In this document: piece by piece, positions 46,901 through 58,718 of the stretch | Layout of the letters: each line of letters begins with the position of its first letter | How positions within the stretch are numbered: the first letter of the stretch is position 1 | Assembly (NCBI RefSeq): GCF_001039355.2 | Contig: NW_019776168.1 | Location: forward strand, 1-62,000 | DNA from: Lingula anatina | Taxonomy: Eukaryota > Brachiopoda > Lingulata > Lingulida > Lingulidae | Reading direction: 5' to 3' | DNA length: 62,000 bases | Made by a program: the position numbers and the translations under genes | The notes under the pieces: generated by a model | The model's input: the letters and a program-made list of their open reading frames with translations, nothing else | Databases searched by the model: none | What the model was told of the DNA's origin: nothing

Positions 46901-49900
46901 TTTTATCCTTCTCCGAAATAATGAACACTAAAACTTTAAGGTTTATTCAGTTTAATGATTTATTTAAGCTTTTCATCACATGTCGATAATTTCGCGAACG
47001 TTAAAAGTACCTACAGTCCAAAGGTTTTAATAACCGCACCACCCAAGTCACCCTCTGACCCCAAACCCAATTTGTAAAAAGCCAGTAGTTGTAGATCAAA
47101 CAGTGTGAGACGCTTGCGGCCTAGCATTGGGCTGGCAACGATTGCCACTGAGACTGTGCCCAACGCTGCCGATGTCGATACCAGCTGCTTACTGTCTCGA
47201 TAAATATAACCGACAAACTGCAAATCGTAGTGAAGCAAAATTTGAAGTACTTTATGCATATTTTAGTTAACGAAAAAGTTTAATTTGTAAATTTCATCAA
47301 AATTTATATACGTTAATAAAACGTTCTAACAACGTTTCTCCGATCAATGATAAAAACACTGACAGCCCATCAGCTAGCCAAAAATATTATATAGTGTTGT
47401 CAGAATAACGTTAAAGAAATTAATGTCGTTATCTTGTGGAGTTTTTTAACATTTTTATATAGCTAAGTTTTTATAGCTAAGAGAAAAGTTATATTAACGT
47501 TATGATAACGCTATCTTATGGAAAAAACGTTTTAGAAATGTTTTTGTCACCTACAATTAGACAAACAAAATTACTTTATTTAATTTAAAAAAAAACAAAG
47601 CTTACAAATAAATGGATACTCAAAAAGTTCAAAGAAACTAGACTTCAAGCACTGCAGTGTTCTAGTAACTTTAAAAGAAACATCTTCATTACGTTAACAT
47701 ACATTTTACTATGGCCAAACATGGTCAAGATACTGCTATTATACATATATACTCCATCAGTCATTATGAAATGGATGAAAAATATTCGTATGGAAGTAAA
47801 TTTCCCCAATAAATGCATTATAAACAACACATAAAAATGTAATAATTGCATTTTACCACCAAAATGGCGGTTTAACGTAATATCCGGATATCGCAAAACA
47901 AATCATCGAGGACCGACATTAATTGCTATCCTCCGTAATAACCTCTTAAGATATTTTTTAACACAAAAGTTTTAAGTCGATTAACATTGAATGTCGGAAT
48001 GGATTCATCAGTCAGGAATCAGGAAATTTTATGACACTTTTTCCGTCAAAATGAAGAGTCGTCATCTCTTTAACAATATTTTGTTAAAAGTTATATGTAC
48101 AATTGAAATAAACTCTTCACAAACTATATTGGTGTTCATTCAAAACAATAACTTTTTAAACACCCCAATTATCCTATTGGTCTAAAAAAAGATGTTTTTA
48201 AAAAACTTAATAATTATTATTCTAATTTTTTTCAAAACGTTATGTGTCATCTGGGATGATGAGCAATCCAAACGTGTAGTATACGATAGTCACAGCCACG
48301 CATATTTACCCCCCATTGGTGCGAGTGGGCCCAAGGAAAAGATTTTAAAAGTTATAGCCTACATGTTAGTTAATCGCCTAGCAAAAACAGTGTCACCCCT
48401 AATGCAATGCGTAAAGTGATACAGAGAATCACGTCATGAGCCAATGATTTGTATTCAGCTTCTAAGAGGATATTTTTTTTAATTTTAACCATTGTACCAC
48501 CAATGAATAAACTAACCATAGTAAAAAATCGAGGCCACATTTTAGTATTTGGTACAGTATTCTCGGGCCTGGAGGGCGCACCTGTACGCGTCTGTGTCTG
48601 GATTCAATAAGTTCTGCAACGTTTGCGGGGTGGTGGCATTCCACATACGGTGCAAAGATAGTATTAGATCATTTTTGTTTGTAGAGTCATCCCTCAGATA
48701 TCAATATCCGAGGACATCCCAAGCTTTAATTATCTTTGATTCTCAATGAGGTTCTGTTCTGGGGATTGAGCCGGACCTATGAGGTTTGGATTGGGTTCTC
48801 ACATAACTAGACTATTGTTGCATTGGCTGCACATGGAGTAGCACGATCATCCTGAAGCATAAATGGGTGATCAAGATATCCTCAACAGAATTCCTTTCCA
48901 GTAATTGAAAGCAAGGGCCTGCGTTAAGGTTCCCTTTGACCACTGTCAGCTGGCACTCACTATAGTAGCCAATGCATCCATGCATGACTTATGTGGGGTG
49001 CGTCCTGTCGACCGGAGACAGAAAATTGGGAATATACAGGGTACTTCTTACCTGCTGTTCTCGAAATCCCTACGCAACCATAAATTCTGACAAAGCTTAG
49101 CCTGCTTTCATCTGAGAACAGTATCAGTACCCAGCTATTGGCTGGTGTACATTCCAGAGTTCCAGTATACCATCTGACTCGACGGAAGTAGACGGTTCCT
49201 GTATCGACGATCAATTTTCCTCACAAAAACCCTGTCAAAATAACGGCAGTCGTGCAGACGTCTCCTGGTGGTAGCTCTGAAACATTGTGTGCCCTGTTCT
49301 TGATAAATGTGGCAGTCAAATTTCGAAATGTCATGAAACGTTTTTACGAGGAAAGCATTTTCACATTCTCTCTTCTCTGGGTGTGGTTTCTTTTGGTCGG
49401 CCTTACCCAGGCAATTTATCCATATGCCAGTATGGTTATGCTGCTGCCTATCCATCTGAATGGTGCTCATATATAATATTCTTTCACTTTCACTTTCTAC
49501 AGTAAATTAAAGGTTTACCATACATAGCTTAATTTGGTGTAGAAAATGAAGAGTTTAATCTTAAAATATTATCAACAGACCACACAGATTAACTTTCATC
49601 AGAATAATAAGTTTTTGTCTTCACATTTTCAGTGCATAGAGTTTGTATGTTGACTATAACATTCCAGGCACAGTGTTTTGCTTCAGAAAATATGGAACAA
49701 GACCAGTGTTTTTCGCCTGTAGTTGGTGTCTTCAATGGTTATTATGACTTAAAGCTATTGATTGTCCCCCAAAATGAGCAGCGCGTTCCTGATTGGACTG
49801 ACTGTAAGTCAATAGCGGACAAAGCGTTACCTTATAGTTTTTCCTTTTACAAGAAGAATGAATGGGAATTTTTGAAACAGAAGATAACATGCACTGCCAT

Positions 49901-50255
49901 GACAGTTGATGCGAACGACACGAGTGGCAAGACCTTCGCAAGAGCAGCATCTGTCTACAATATCCCAGTGGCTTTAAAAAGAAAAATCAACAGATACGGT
50001 CAGAGCATAACCTTCTTTGAATCTTTGCAAGATGAAGTTGTTAAGCATCTCCAACGAAAGAGTGTGATTAGTCATAACGGGGTAGATTACAAAGTAAGCC
50101 TCATCCGGGAAAAGCGGCAACTTTGTGAAGACATAGAACGCGAGACAGAGGGTAATACGATGCCGCCGCATTCCTTTGGAACTGACCAACGTGTCCCTTG
50201 GTTTGTTATTGTGATATGTTCCAGTGGCACCCTGATGTACTTTTTGCTATCTTAA
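43972..50255 (+). CDS. Array gene C: secreted somatomedin-B/Methuselah-ectodomain-like protein
   Basis: Exons 43972-45250, 45465-45562 and 49668-50255 (GT-AG; phases 1 and 0) give 654 aa. The start is the signal-peptide methionine (MSALSFFFLLVLGA), 15 codons inside the longer frame. Furin site RQRR follows. The knot reads CYCDSFCEIFNDCC; the later modules end KNKYCAACN and RNVFCWLCR. The tail VPWFVIVICSSGTLMYFLLS stops right at the C-terminus, as expected of a GPI signal. Intron 2 is 4.1 kb, against about 0.8-0.9 kb in the others, and holds a Tc1-type transposase relic and AACGTT-rich DNA. The 5' half is closest to gene B, while part of exon 3 is closest to gene A. Confidence 0.8.
46360..47560. 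repeat. AACGTT-rich repetitive block in intron 2 of gene C
   Basis: Both ends (46370-46540 and 47300-47550) are full of aacgtt, acgttttgaaacg and ataacgctg-type motifs, roughly in opposite orientation. This suggests the ends of an inserted element. A minus-strand open stretch at 47011-47259 (82 codons) lies between; I do not recognise it. Confidence 0.35.
48470..49470 (-). pseudogene. Tc1/mariner transposase relic in intron 2 of gene C
   Basis: Minus-strand frames show broken Tc1-type motifs: FSDESRLSF at about 49110, and further along a decayed WPAxSPxxNxIE region near 48760. Frames change several times and no terminal repeats were found, so it is dead. Confidence 0.6.
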
Positions 50256-50880
50256 TGAAAAGACATTCTCTTAAGGTAGTGCAACAACGTCACGCACTGG
50301 CAGCTTGTGCTGGCAATCTAGCAATTCACGGAAGTTGACGGCTAAAATTGCTTCACAAAATTCCCGTAGGAATATATGGTGTATGAATCCAAAGTTCAAA
50401 CCACCAGCAATAAACTAACTTGGCTACCTATCATTTTTAAATCTCAATGTGAATGCAAAAATCTCAACTATGCTTGTAAAAAATTAATAAAAATCTATCA
50501 GATAGAAATATAAGGACATTACCTTAAACGTTCAAACAGAAACCATGTCATTTTTCTTAGTGTGATTTTATAACCAAACTTGCATCTCTCTGCGGTAGTA
50601 GAATATGTATGAAAATGAGTTTATGAGTTTTGACAAGCCTACTAAACGATATTGTCGTTTGTTACTTGGATCCGCGAATAAGTGATTCCTATCGTCGTAT
50701 TAATGACTTAAACCTCGATTTCATGTTCTTATTGTGCAAATACTAACTGCAGGCATCACATCATAGACTGTGAATAATTTGTGCAGTGTATTTGTGGGAT
50801 TTGGGGCGACTTTCAATCGAGGTCCTTTTCTTGACCACAAGGTACTTTCTAAATGGGGTAGGAAGAACTGCATGTTTTAT

Positions 50881-51447
50881 GCAAGGCTGACACTTGCACG
50901 ACTTTTGGCCCCGATTTTGTCGTGGCAAGTTTGGGGCACGAAGTGGGAGGCTCCCGCACTGTTCCCTACTAGTTCACGCATAGTTCACGACGAGTTCACG
51001 ACGAGCTAACGAATAGTTTACGAATGCGTGTCCACATTGACACGAACTGGCACTACAGGTTCACGCATAGTTTGCGCATAATTTACGCACTTTCCGCATT
51101 GACACGACGAGTTTGCGCAATTCGGACGGTGTCGTGCCAACTTGAGCATGCAATATACGTGAGCTGTTCGTGAACTTTTCGTGGCAGATCGTAACAGTCG
51201 TGGCATGGCGCGCACTGCCACGCACTGGCACGCATCCTCCCGCATCGTCCCGACGAGTTCACGACATGTTCACGAACAGTTTGCGCATAGTTCACGACCC
51301 GGTCGCGAAATTTTGTCGTGACCAAAATTCTGAACATTTCAAAATTCTCGTCCCGACATGGCACGCAGTCGAGACGGGTTTACGCACACTTCACGCCAGT
51401 TTACGACTACTTTGCGCGCCACAGAATCGTGCAAGTGTCAGCCTTGC
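50881..51447. mobile_element. GC-rich MITE-like element with internal TTCACGAC repeats
   Basis: Exact 21-base terminal inverted repeats (gcaaggctgacacttgcacga at 50881-50901 and its complement at 51427-51447) bound 567 bases. The inside is far richer in CG than its surroundings and is made of short motifs such as gttcacgac, agttcacgcatag and ttgcgcat in both orientations. It has no transposase. Small open frames here are accidental. Confidence 0.8.
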
Positions 51448-52676
51448 TAAAGCCTTTGGAGATTCTAAGGCGGAAAAAAGTAACATTTGATCCTCTTTTT
51501 CATTGATAACGAAAAAGATTCTCTTGTTAAACTAACTTTTTCATTAAATTTGAACAAAAACCTTCAAATGTTTTTTTTTTTTTTTTATTTTGTGTTTTTG
51601 CGATTCCTACTGCATGTTAATACGGAGTAGGCCATATGCGCTCTAGGTAATCTATGGCAAACACGGAACGTTAAGTGCAGGTGATAATTGAACTTGAATA
51701 CAAGTAATGTGCTTACTCAGCCTCCTTGAGTAGCCATTGTTACCGTGTAGCTTGCAAAATCTGTATTATACACGACACAAGGCCACGATAAAAAAACACC
51801 CTTCCATTTTCGTGTGCAAACGGGGCAATTTGCGTGGTGACAGATATCGTTAACTTGATAGTCATTTAAAACCAAAGCTTTACATTAAAAAACGAAATAA
51901 AACACAGAACCCTAGTGCAGGGACGGGTCATGCAATATTTTTTAGTGGTAAAAATCTGCTCTTTTCCCCAGGAAAATTCAGTTTGGCGGGAAAATACCGT
52001 GGAGCGACCCTTCGGGAATGTCCCTGGCGACAGGGAGCATAATTCAACAGTTACACTAAGGCTCTTCTCGTACATTGTGTTCTTAGTTGGATAGATTATA
52101 AATTATATAATTTGCCAGTTGATCACGGCCTCAATTTATATCTAATGTGATATAAAGCGTCACTCAAAACAAATGAGCAACAGCATATCCGTTTGTCGTT
52201 TTGCTCACAGTGAAAAAAAACAGAGCATTTTAGATATGTGTATTCGTATAAGTCTTGGTAAAACAGGGAGAAAACATCAAAACATAAAAAACTACAAAAC
52301 TCCATCCGTGTAAAACAAGCTGGCTGATTTTATGACCTCACAGGCCTTCAAATACGCAATAAACAACTCCTACGGAACTAGACCTTATCAAAAAGTTAAC
52401 CTGAGATGAATTGAGTTCAAGTAAAAAACTTAAACTTAGCAACTCTTTACATCTGTGCACGATAGAGTCTTATTTCAAAATCTGATAGTACACCGTTGAT
52501 CAAAATGATTGCTACACCTAATGAAATGTATGTATTTTGTTACAATTTTCATCTTTTCTTTATTGTTCAGTTGTATCATTGTAGATGCAAAATGTTAAAT
52601 CACTAGGCATGTAAAAGAAACAAACCCCAAAAAACGGTTATACTGCACATTTCCTGGTGACTAAATTTTTTTATAG

Positions 52677-52735
52677 CGGTTGGTTGATAGCAATTTAGTG
52701 AGACTCTCCAGGGAGTTAGACCGATCCAGATGGAT
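52677..52735 (+). repeat. Single arm of the small MITE seen at 54031-54195
   Basis: The stretch gatagcaatttagtgagact, then ccagggagttagaccgatc, matches the right arm of the MITE nested in the Tc1 element. Confidence 0.5.
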
Positions 52736-52753
52736 CTATCTAGGCATGGGAAC

Positions 52754-52900
52754 CCAGTCTTAATCACGGGAATGCAAGTAGTACAGAGAGTTAATATAGG
52801 CCTTGTTATGGAGACAGTCTATGGGGTGCATATCAAATTCCTTGAAACCCTGTCTCTTTTAATCATTCTATACAGAATTATGATAAATATGAAGGCTACT
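52754..52900 (+). repeat. Start of a duplication unit, upstream of gene D
   Basis: Blocks atcacgggaatgcaagtag, ttatggagacagt, ctgtctctttt and atacagaattatgataaata recur in order at 59735-59925, beyond gene D. Confidence 0.6.
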
Positions 52901-53429
52901 TAAGAAGTTAAGAATTTTTCTTTCCCGGTGCTGCTAGAATTTACATCTTTGCTTAATTTCATTTCATGTGGGGTTTCGGGTTCTCTCTACCTTAACCTTC
53001 GTATTTGTGGTTTTCTTTTATTGTGACTAATGAAAAAAGCTGAGACCTTGTGCCTGTAATGAAGATCATAAAAAGTGACAGAAAACTTGTTTGAGATAAA
53101 AATAAACCCCCAAACCCCAGAACACGCAATGGATCAACTACTACGGAGCTAGAGCTGATTAAAAAAGACTTAGTTCAAATAAAATTTTCTCAAACTTAGC
53201 ACCTCTTTGGTCTGTGCACGATAGAGTCTTATTTTAAAACCCGATAGTATGACAAATCTGAAAATGTGAAATTTATGACATTTAAGTTAATGCGTTTGAT
53301 AGCATTTCAGAAAGTTTCCGGGTAATTACTTTGAGGCAATGCTCGATCACCCAGCCTAGAACTTTGAATGCAATTTTAAAGAAATTTGATTAATACATAG
53401 ACTGAAACAGAAGAATCTATCAAATACTA

Positions 53430-54854
53430 CAGAGGGGTGACAAAAGTATTGCACCATGTATTGAATATCGAGCTATGTGGCATGGGGGACCTGTTCGTCA
53501 AGAGGGATTCCATTGCTCCTCTATATAGTGACGAATTTTCCTCCATGTGCGTTATTAAGGTTATTTATCGAAGGTGACACGCCCTTTTGGCTGTCAAGCC
53601 GCCAGAAATGGTGTGTCTGGACAGCCTGTTTATATTGTTTGCAGAAGGATGGACGACACTGGTGTTGCCCATAAGTCAACAAAAAGTTCCGGTCCGAAGA
53701 CAACTAGTGCCAGAGACGACAGGTGTCTTTTCAGGTATCTAGGAGATTTGAATCGTGCAGCGAATTAATTTTGCAGTGGTCGAGCAGAGCAGTGTGCTGG
53801 TTGAAGTAAGCAAAAGAAAGGTTCAAAGAGTACTCCATGCCACAGGAATTCACACTAGGGTTGGCTAGAGTAAATCACTTATCACCTTGGTTAACAGACG
53901 AAAAGGGCGACATGGGCTGCAAGAACCGTTGCATGGACCATAGGTCAGAAGTGGCGCCATTTTGTATTTTCTGATGAGACTGTTAACAACCTGAGAGGCC
54001 AAGTGAGAGTAAGGCTGTAATCCCACAGCTTTTAGATCGATCTATCCCCGCGGGGAGTCTCACTAGATTACTGTCAGATAATCCGGCTTAAATATCCGTC
54101 CCGCCTACTACAAGCTGTAAGGGGGTAATTAACTTTCGTGTCCGCTCGGCTGACAGCTATTTAGCGTGAGCCCCCAGGGAGTTAGGTCGATCTAAAGTAG
54201 TTCGATCTAATCTCTGGAAATGGGGTCTAAGGAAAACATAATCCACCTCTTATCTGCCAAATAATATGCAGTCAACTTTAATTGTGGTTTGGGGTGCATT
54301 GGTTTCAAAAGAATTGGTGAACTGAGGTTAATGCATTAAAACCTGAACCACGAGCTTTACATTGAAAAACATCTTCAGGGACAGGAATCATCCATTCATT
54401 TTCGAAGATTATAACGCTACATCTTACAGGACCTGGGCTATACAAGAGTGACTTTACCAACTTGGCTACAACAGAATGGATTGATCCGCCCAATCACAAC
54501 ACGCAAGCCTTATTGAAACAGAGATCAGCTATCAAGGGGATCGCCCCTTTACCAAAAACGCTCTAATCCATAGTTTCTTTACGACCTTGGCCAACATAGC
54601 CCTAGGAAGATTACTGAATCGTTTTCAGCCAACTCCCAGTTGGACATACTACAGAGTATAAATACTGGCATAATAACATGTATTATGTAAGGGCAAATCA
54701 CTGGTCAATGAACCTGTAGTAAAAATACAAATTTGACAGAACCAGTTTTCAAATAATAATAATAATAAAATGATAATAATAATTGAAGAACCTAACGAAT
54801 CAAGCTGTTGTTTGCATTTGAGCAAAACGGTGCAATACTTTTGTTACCCCTCTG
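53430..54854 (+). mobile_element. Tc1/mariner element with intact ends, dead transposase
   Basis: Terminal inverted repeats of 26 bases (53430-53455 and 54829-54854; 25 match) begin CAGAGGGGT and are flanked by TA (53428-53429 and 54855-54856). Inside, plus-strand fragments of a Tc1 transposase are seen: RRMDDTG and TTSARDDR at about 53650-53720, a region before FSDE at about 53965, and a DDE-domain end near RMDWSAQS at about 54478. Stops, frameshifts and a nested MITE inactivate it. It ends about 140 bases upstream of the gene D start codon. Confidence 0.85.
54031..54195. mobile_element. Small MITE nested in the Tc1 element
   Basis: Arms 54031-54077 and 54150-54195 are inverted copies (tttagatcgatct... 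and ...aggtcgatctaaa; inner ends ctgtcag/ctgacag). It lies inside the transposase reading region, so it arrived after the Tc1. Confidence 0.6.
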
Positions 54855-54861
54855 TACATTT

Positions 54862-54924
54862 GCCAATACCATAAGCACCAATCAAACAGAGATAACGCCT
54901 ATTTTAATCTGGAGTATATAAAAA
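54862..54924 (+). promoter_or_regulatory. Promoter block of array gene D
   Basis: Contains tgccaat, CCAAT at 54878-54882 and the TATA box tatataaaaa at 54915-54924, about 75 bases before the start. It begins a few bases after the Tc1 target TA, so the transposon sits immediately upstream of the core promoter. Confidence 0.6.
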
Positions 54925-54993
54925 CCATTGAAATAGGCTCGCTAGCATTTTAACGTCTTGTTTACAGACGCATCGGCGCAAAACTCAATCAAA

Positions 54994-57900
54994 ATGTCTG
55001 CGTTACCTCTATTATTTCTTTTGGTTTTGGGATCAATCTGTTGTAGTCAACATCCCATACCGAATTTCCTTCAAAACTGCATATTTGAAGGCACAACAGC
55101 TTCTTCCAACAGATTTTTACAAAATCGAGTGAACTACAGTCCGGCTAAGTCGACTCCAGCTAGAAGTGTTAGAACAAAACGGACAAAAGACCAGTCACGG
55201 GAAAAGGACTTGCTCAGAAAACCAACTCAAACTATACCAAAACGTTCGTTTTCCAGACAACGTAGAAATGCACTTGAAATTGAAGTAACAACAGGCAACA
55301 GAAGTGGACTCACGGAGAGAATAACGACCCTTCAAACCAACACAGAACCAAGTCTATTTCCAAGTACCGAGACTGCACACAACACCACACCCTTGGCACA
55401 TATTTGGAACAGATCACAGTTTCCTGCAAACGAAAATTTTTGCATGGTGGCCAATGGAAAAATTTCACAACAACACATAACGTGTTACTGTGACGCATTC
55501 TGTAATCTGTTTGGCGATTGCTGTCTGCCGTATCTGTCTTGCAACGAAATCCCCGCTGGGCATAATGCGACCACGACCACAGCATTTAATGTTACAACAA
55601 ACCAAGTTGAATGCAGATCTCAGAGTACAAAAAGAAACCTACTTAAGAGGTCCATCCTTAAAAGCCAATTAGCTGGTTACCGATTTTTCTGGATGGTCTC
55701 ATCTTGCTCGAGTGAAACAAAGAGCTCACCCCTCCGTCAAAAATGCGAGTTTTCGGGGTTCACAACTGAACTTGACCTTCTCAGGCCTGTCTCGGACCCT
55801 GTAACACAACTTGCTTTTAAAAACATATACTGTGCCGCTTGCAACAATGTAGTTGACCCTTCAGTATGGGAGACGATGTTTAAGTGCGGGCCTATTACTT
55901 CAAGCGTTTACGAGATAGTTATCAACATAACTTCATTGAAGGATCTTCTTGAGCGTATTGAGTCTCACGATGCATGTTCACTATATTTTAAACCACCAGA
56001 AGAAATTCCAGGAAGACCGTGCGCTTCTGAAGGTCTTGGCCATTATACGGGAACTCGGTGGTTTAGCTCCTGTAGTGCACGAAACATTTTCCTTCAGGAA
56101 CAGTGCAAAAACGCTCCGTTTACACTGCTACAATATATTACAGATGGTGGAGACTTCATTCTTAGCAGAAATGTTTTCTGTTGGCTGTGCCGCCTCAGTT
56201 TTTTTCCAGACACTTTCACAGATTGTTCAGAGTTGGGTAGGTCCATCGTTTGTTGTGATCTTGAAGTTAACTTTAAGTTACTGACAGGGTTTATGATAAT
56301 ACAGTTTCGAAAATGATTTTACAACTAATTACTCAATTATGCATCTACAAAAAATACCCTCGAAAATATAAGATATCGGCGTTTATATTTCTCGTTCCAA
56401 AGAAGGAACATAAGCACCTCGGAGCGTTTATCGTCAGTTTTGAGCTTTCAGTTTTTAGGTGAGATAGCAATCCGTACGAGGCGGAACTTCATCCCTGAAC
56501 AAGATCTTATCACTAATATTGGCATAGGTGACGACAAGTATATGGGCTTCAAACCTGTCCCATCATTCTGGTTTAAATGTTTTTTTCATGGACTATGAGC
56601 CCCTAATTACAATTATTTAATGAAGAAAGGCATTATTTTGCCTTTTTGGCTATAAATTTTGAACTAAGGTATTTAAGAGAAATCGCTGGCATGGTTTTGA
56701 AGTACTCAATGATGTCATTAAATTGGCGTCAAAGCGGTACTCGTGGGTGCTCATGTAAAGGAAGAAATTTGAGAAGCTGATTTTGCAATTTGTACTCCAA
56801 AATCGCGATTATGAGGTCATTGATAAAATGACATTTGTATAAATGCAAAGTTTTTTTGTTGGCGAGTCTCAAGATTCGTGTGTTATCCAAAACACGAATG
56901 TTAAGACAGTAATTAAATTAGGAGTTTGTGTCAAACCCTGTCCGTAACCTTTATAATGCTGGCTATTCATTTGTATTTTTAATTGGTCTTCGGCTGTTTA
57001 GAGATCCTTTTATTTTTCTTTAATTTTCTTTATTTATGTCAAAAACAAATACAAGTTATACAAGGTATATGACATACCATCAATATTTGATTCACACTGC
57101 TATAATTTTAAAAACTAATTTTCAATTAAGATAGAAACATATATTTTGGTTTACAAGAGTCGAAATGTGCTTTTCCTTTTTGACAAAAACTTCAGGTGAT
57201 CTATTCCCTATTCGCGGGTTCGACCCTCTCGGACTGGGAGTACTTATTGATGTGGCACACGAAAAGGACTGGTGTCAGCCACAAATAGGCACAGTAAGTA
57301 ACTGTATATTACATTTTTTGTCTTTTCTGCAGGAGACTAAAGCTCGTGTCATTTCTTCTTGAGGGGCAACCTTTTCTCAAAAATGCCATGTGGCTCAATA
57401 AGGATATGTGTTTGTATTTTTGCAATTGCAAAATATTTTGTTTCCTACTTGTCTAAACCATCTTCTCTCGAGTCTTATCTTTGTATTTTACAGTTGTCTC
57501 TCTTCACTTCTGATATTTAAAATTTAATATTTTACATCTATTGATTTTAACCATGTTTATACCATTATGTAGGTCAACGTAGCCTAAAAGTTAACGTATG
57601 TTCTGGGTCATATATTATTTAATTTTTTGTATCATATTTCAAGTATGTTGTAGAGGTTCAGTCATGGTAAATTAAAGCAGACGTAAGAACGTCTTTATAA
57701 TATTAAATATGTAACATTCTATTTTTAATATTCAGTGACAAACAAACTAAAATCGCACAAAAATGATTATACGCTCTAATCAGAAAATCCTCATGTTTTA
57801 ACAAGGCAACGGCAACATTTGGCAACGTAAATTTCCAATTGGGCTTCTTGCACGTCTGACCATAAAGTAACTAAAATGTAGATGTAAAATTGATACAACT

Positions 57901-58718
57901 TTGGATTGTTGTTCTATTCACATGTTTTAAAAATGAATACTGCTTCGAATTCATTCAATTTTTATTTATTTATTTATTGAGACTTCAGCTTGTAAATTGC
58001 CCCTCTATGTTAAGTTCGGGTGAAAAACCAGACGAATAATTTAATAAGAAGCGTTTACATGAAGTTCTTGGTCGGAAAAATAAGATAAACTATATATTTT
58101 ATATGTAGTTTATACAATTGTTTATTTCAGGCACAGCACTTTGCCTCAAAAACTATGGGACAAGACCAGTGTTTTTCGCCTGTAGTTGGTGTTTTCACTG
58201 GCTTTTACGACTTAAAGCTATCGATTGCCCCCCAACATGAACTGCAGAACCACACTGGTTGGACTAGCTGCAAGTCAGTAGCGGATCACGTATTGCCCTA
58301 TAGTTTTTACTTTTCCAAACGGGATGAATGGGTATTTTTGGAAGAGAAGGTAACATGCTCTGCCATGTCAGTTGATGCGAATGTCAAGTCATTGGCAAGG
58401 GCAATATTTGTCTATACTATCCCAGTGGTTTCAAAAAGAAATATCAACAGTTACATTGAGGGTATTCCCTTCTTTGAATCTTTGCAAGATGAGGTTGTCA
58501 AGTATCTCCAACGGAAAAGTGTGATTAGTCATAACGGGGTACATTACAAAGTAAGCCTCATCCGGGAAGAGCGACAACTTTGTGAAGACATAGAACGCGA
58601 GACAGAGGGTAATACATGTACGATGCCGCCGCATTCCTTTGGAGCTGACCAACGTGTCCCTTGGTTTGCTATCGTGGTATGCTTCAGTGGCGCCCTGATG
58701 TACTTTTTGCTATCTTAA
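54994..58718 (+). CDS. Array gene D: secreted somatomedin-B/Methuselah-ectodomain-like protein
   Basis: Exons 54994-56236, 57196-57293 and 58131-58718 (GT-AG; phases 1 and 0) give 642 aa. The start is the signal-peptide ATG (MSALPLLFLLVLGS), 12 codons inside the longer frame. Furin site RQRR, somatomedin-B-like knot (CYCDAFCNLFGDCC), modules ending KNIYCAACN and RNVFCWLCR, tail ending LMYFLLS. The linker before the knot is shorter than in A-C. Cysteine content differs: the first Cys of exon 3 (AQC in A-C) is His here, and a six-base insertion adds a new Cys just before the tail (NTCTMPP). The promoter is bordered by a Tc1 element. Confidence 0.8.

Noticed and set aside
51018-51490. Overlapping Cys/Arg-rich ORFs on both strands
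   Set aside because: They come from the GC-rich repeat words of the MITE at 50881-51447 and have no independent support.
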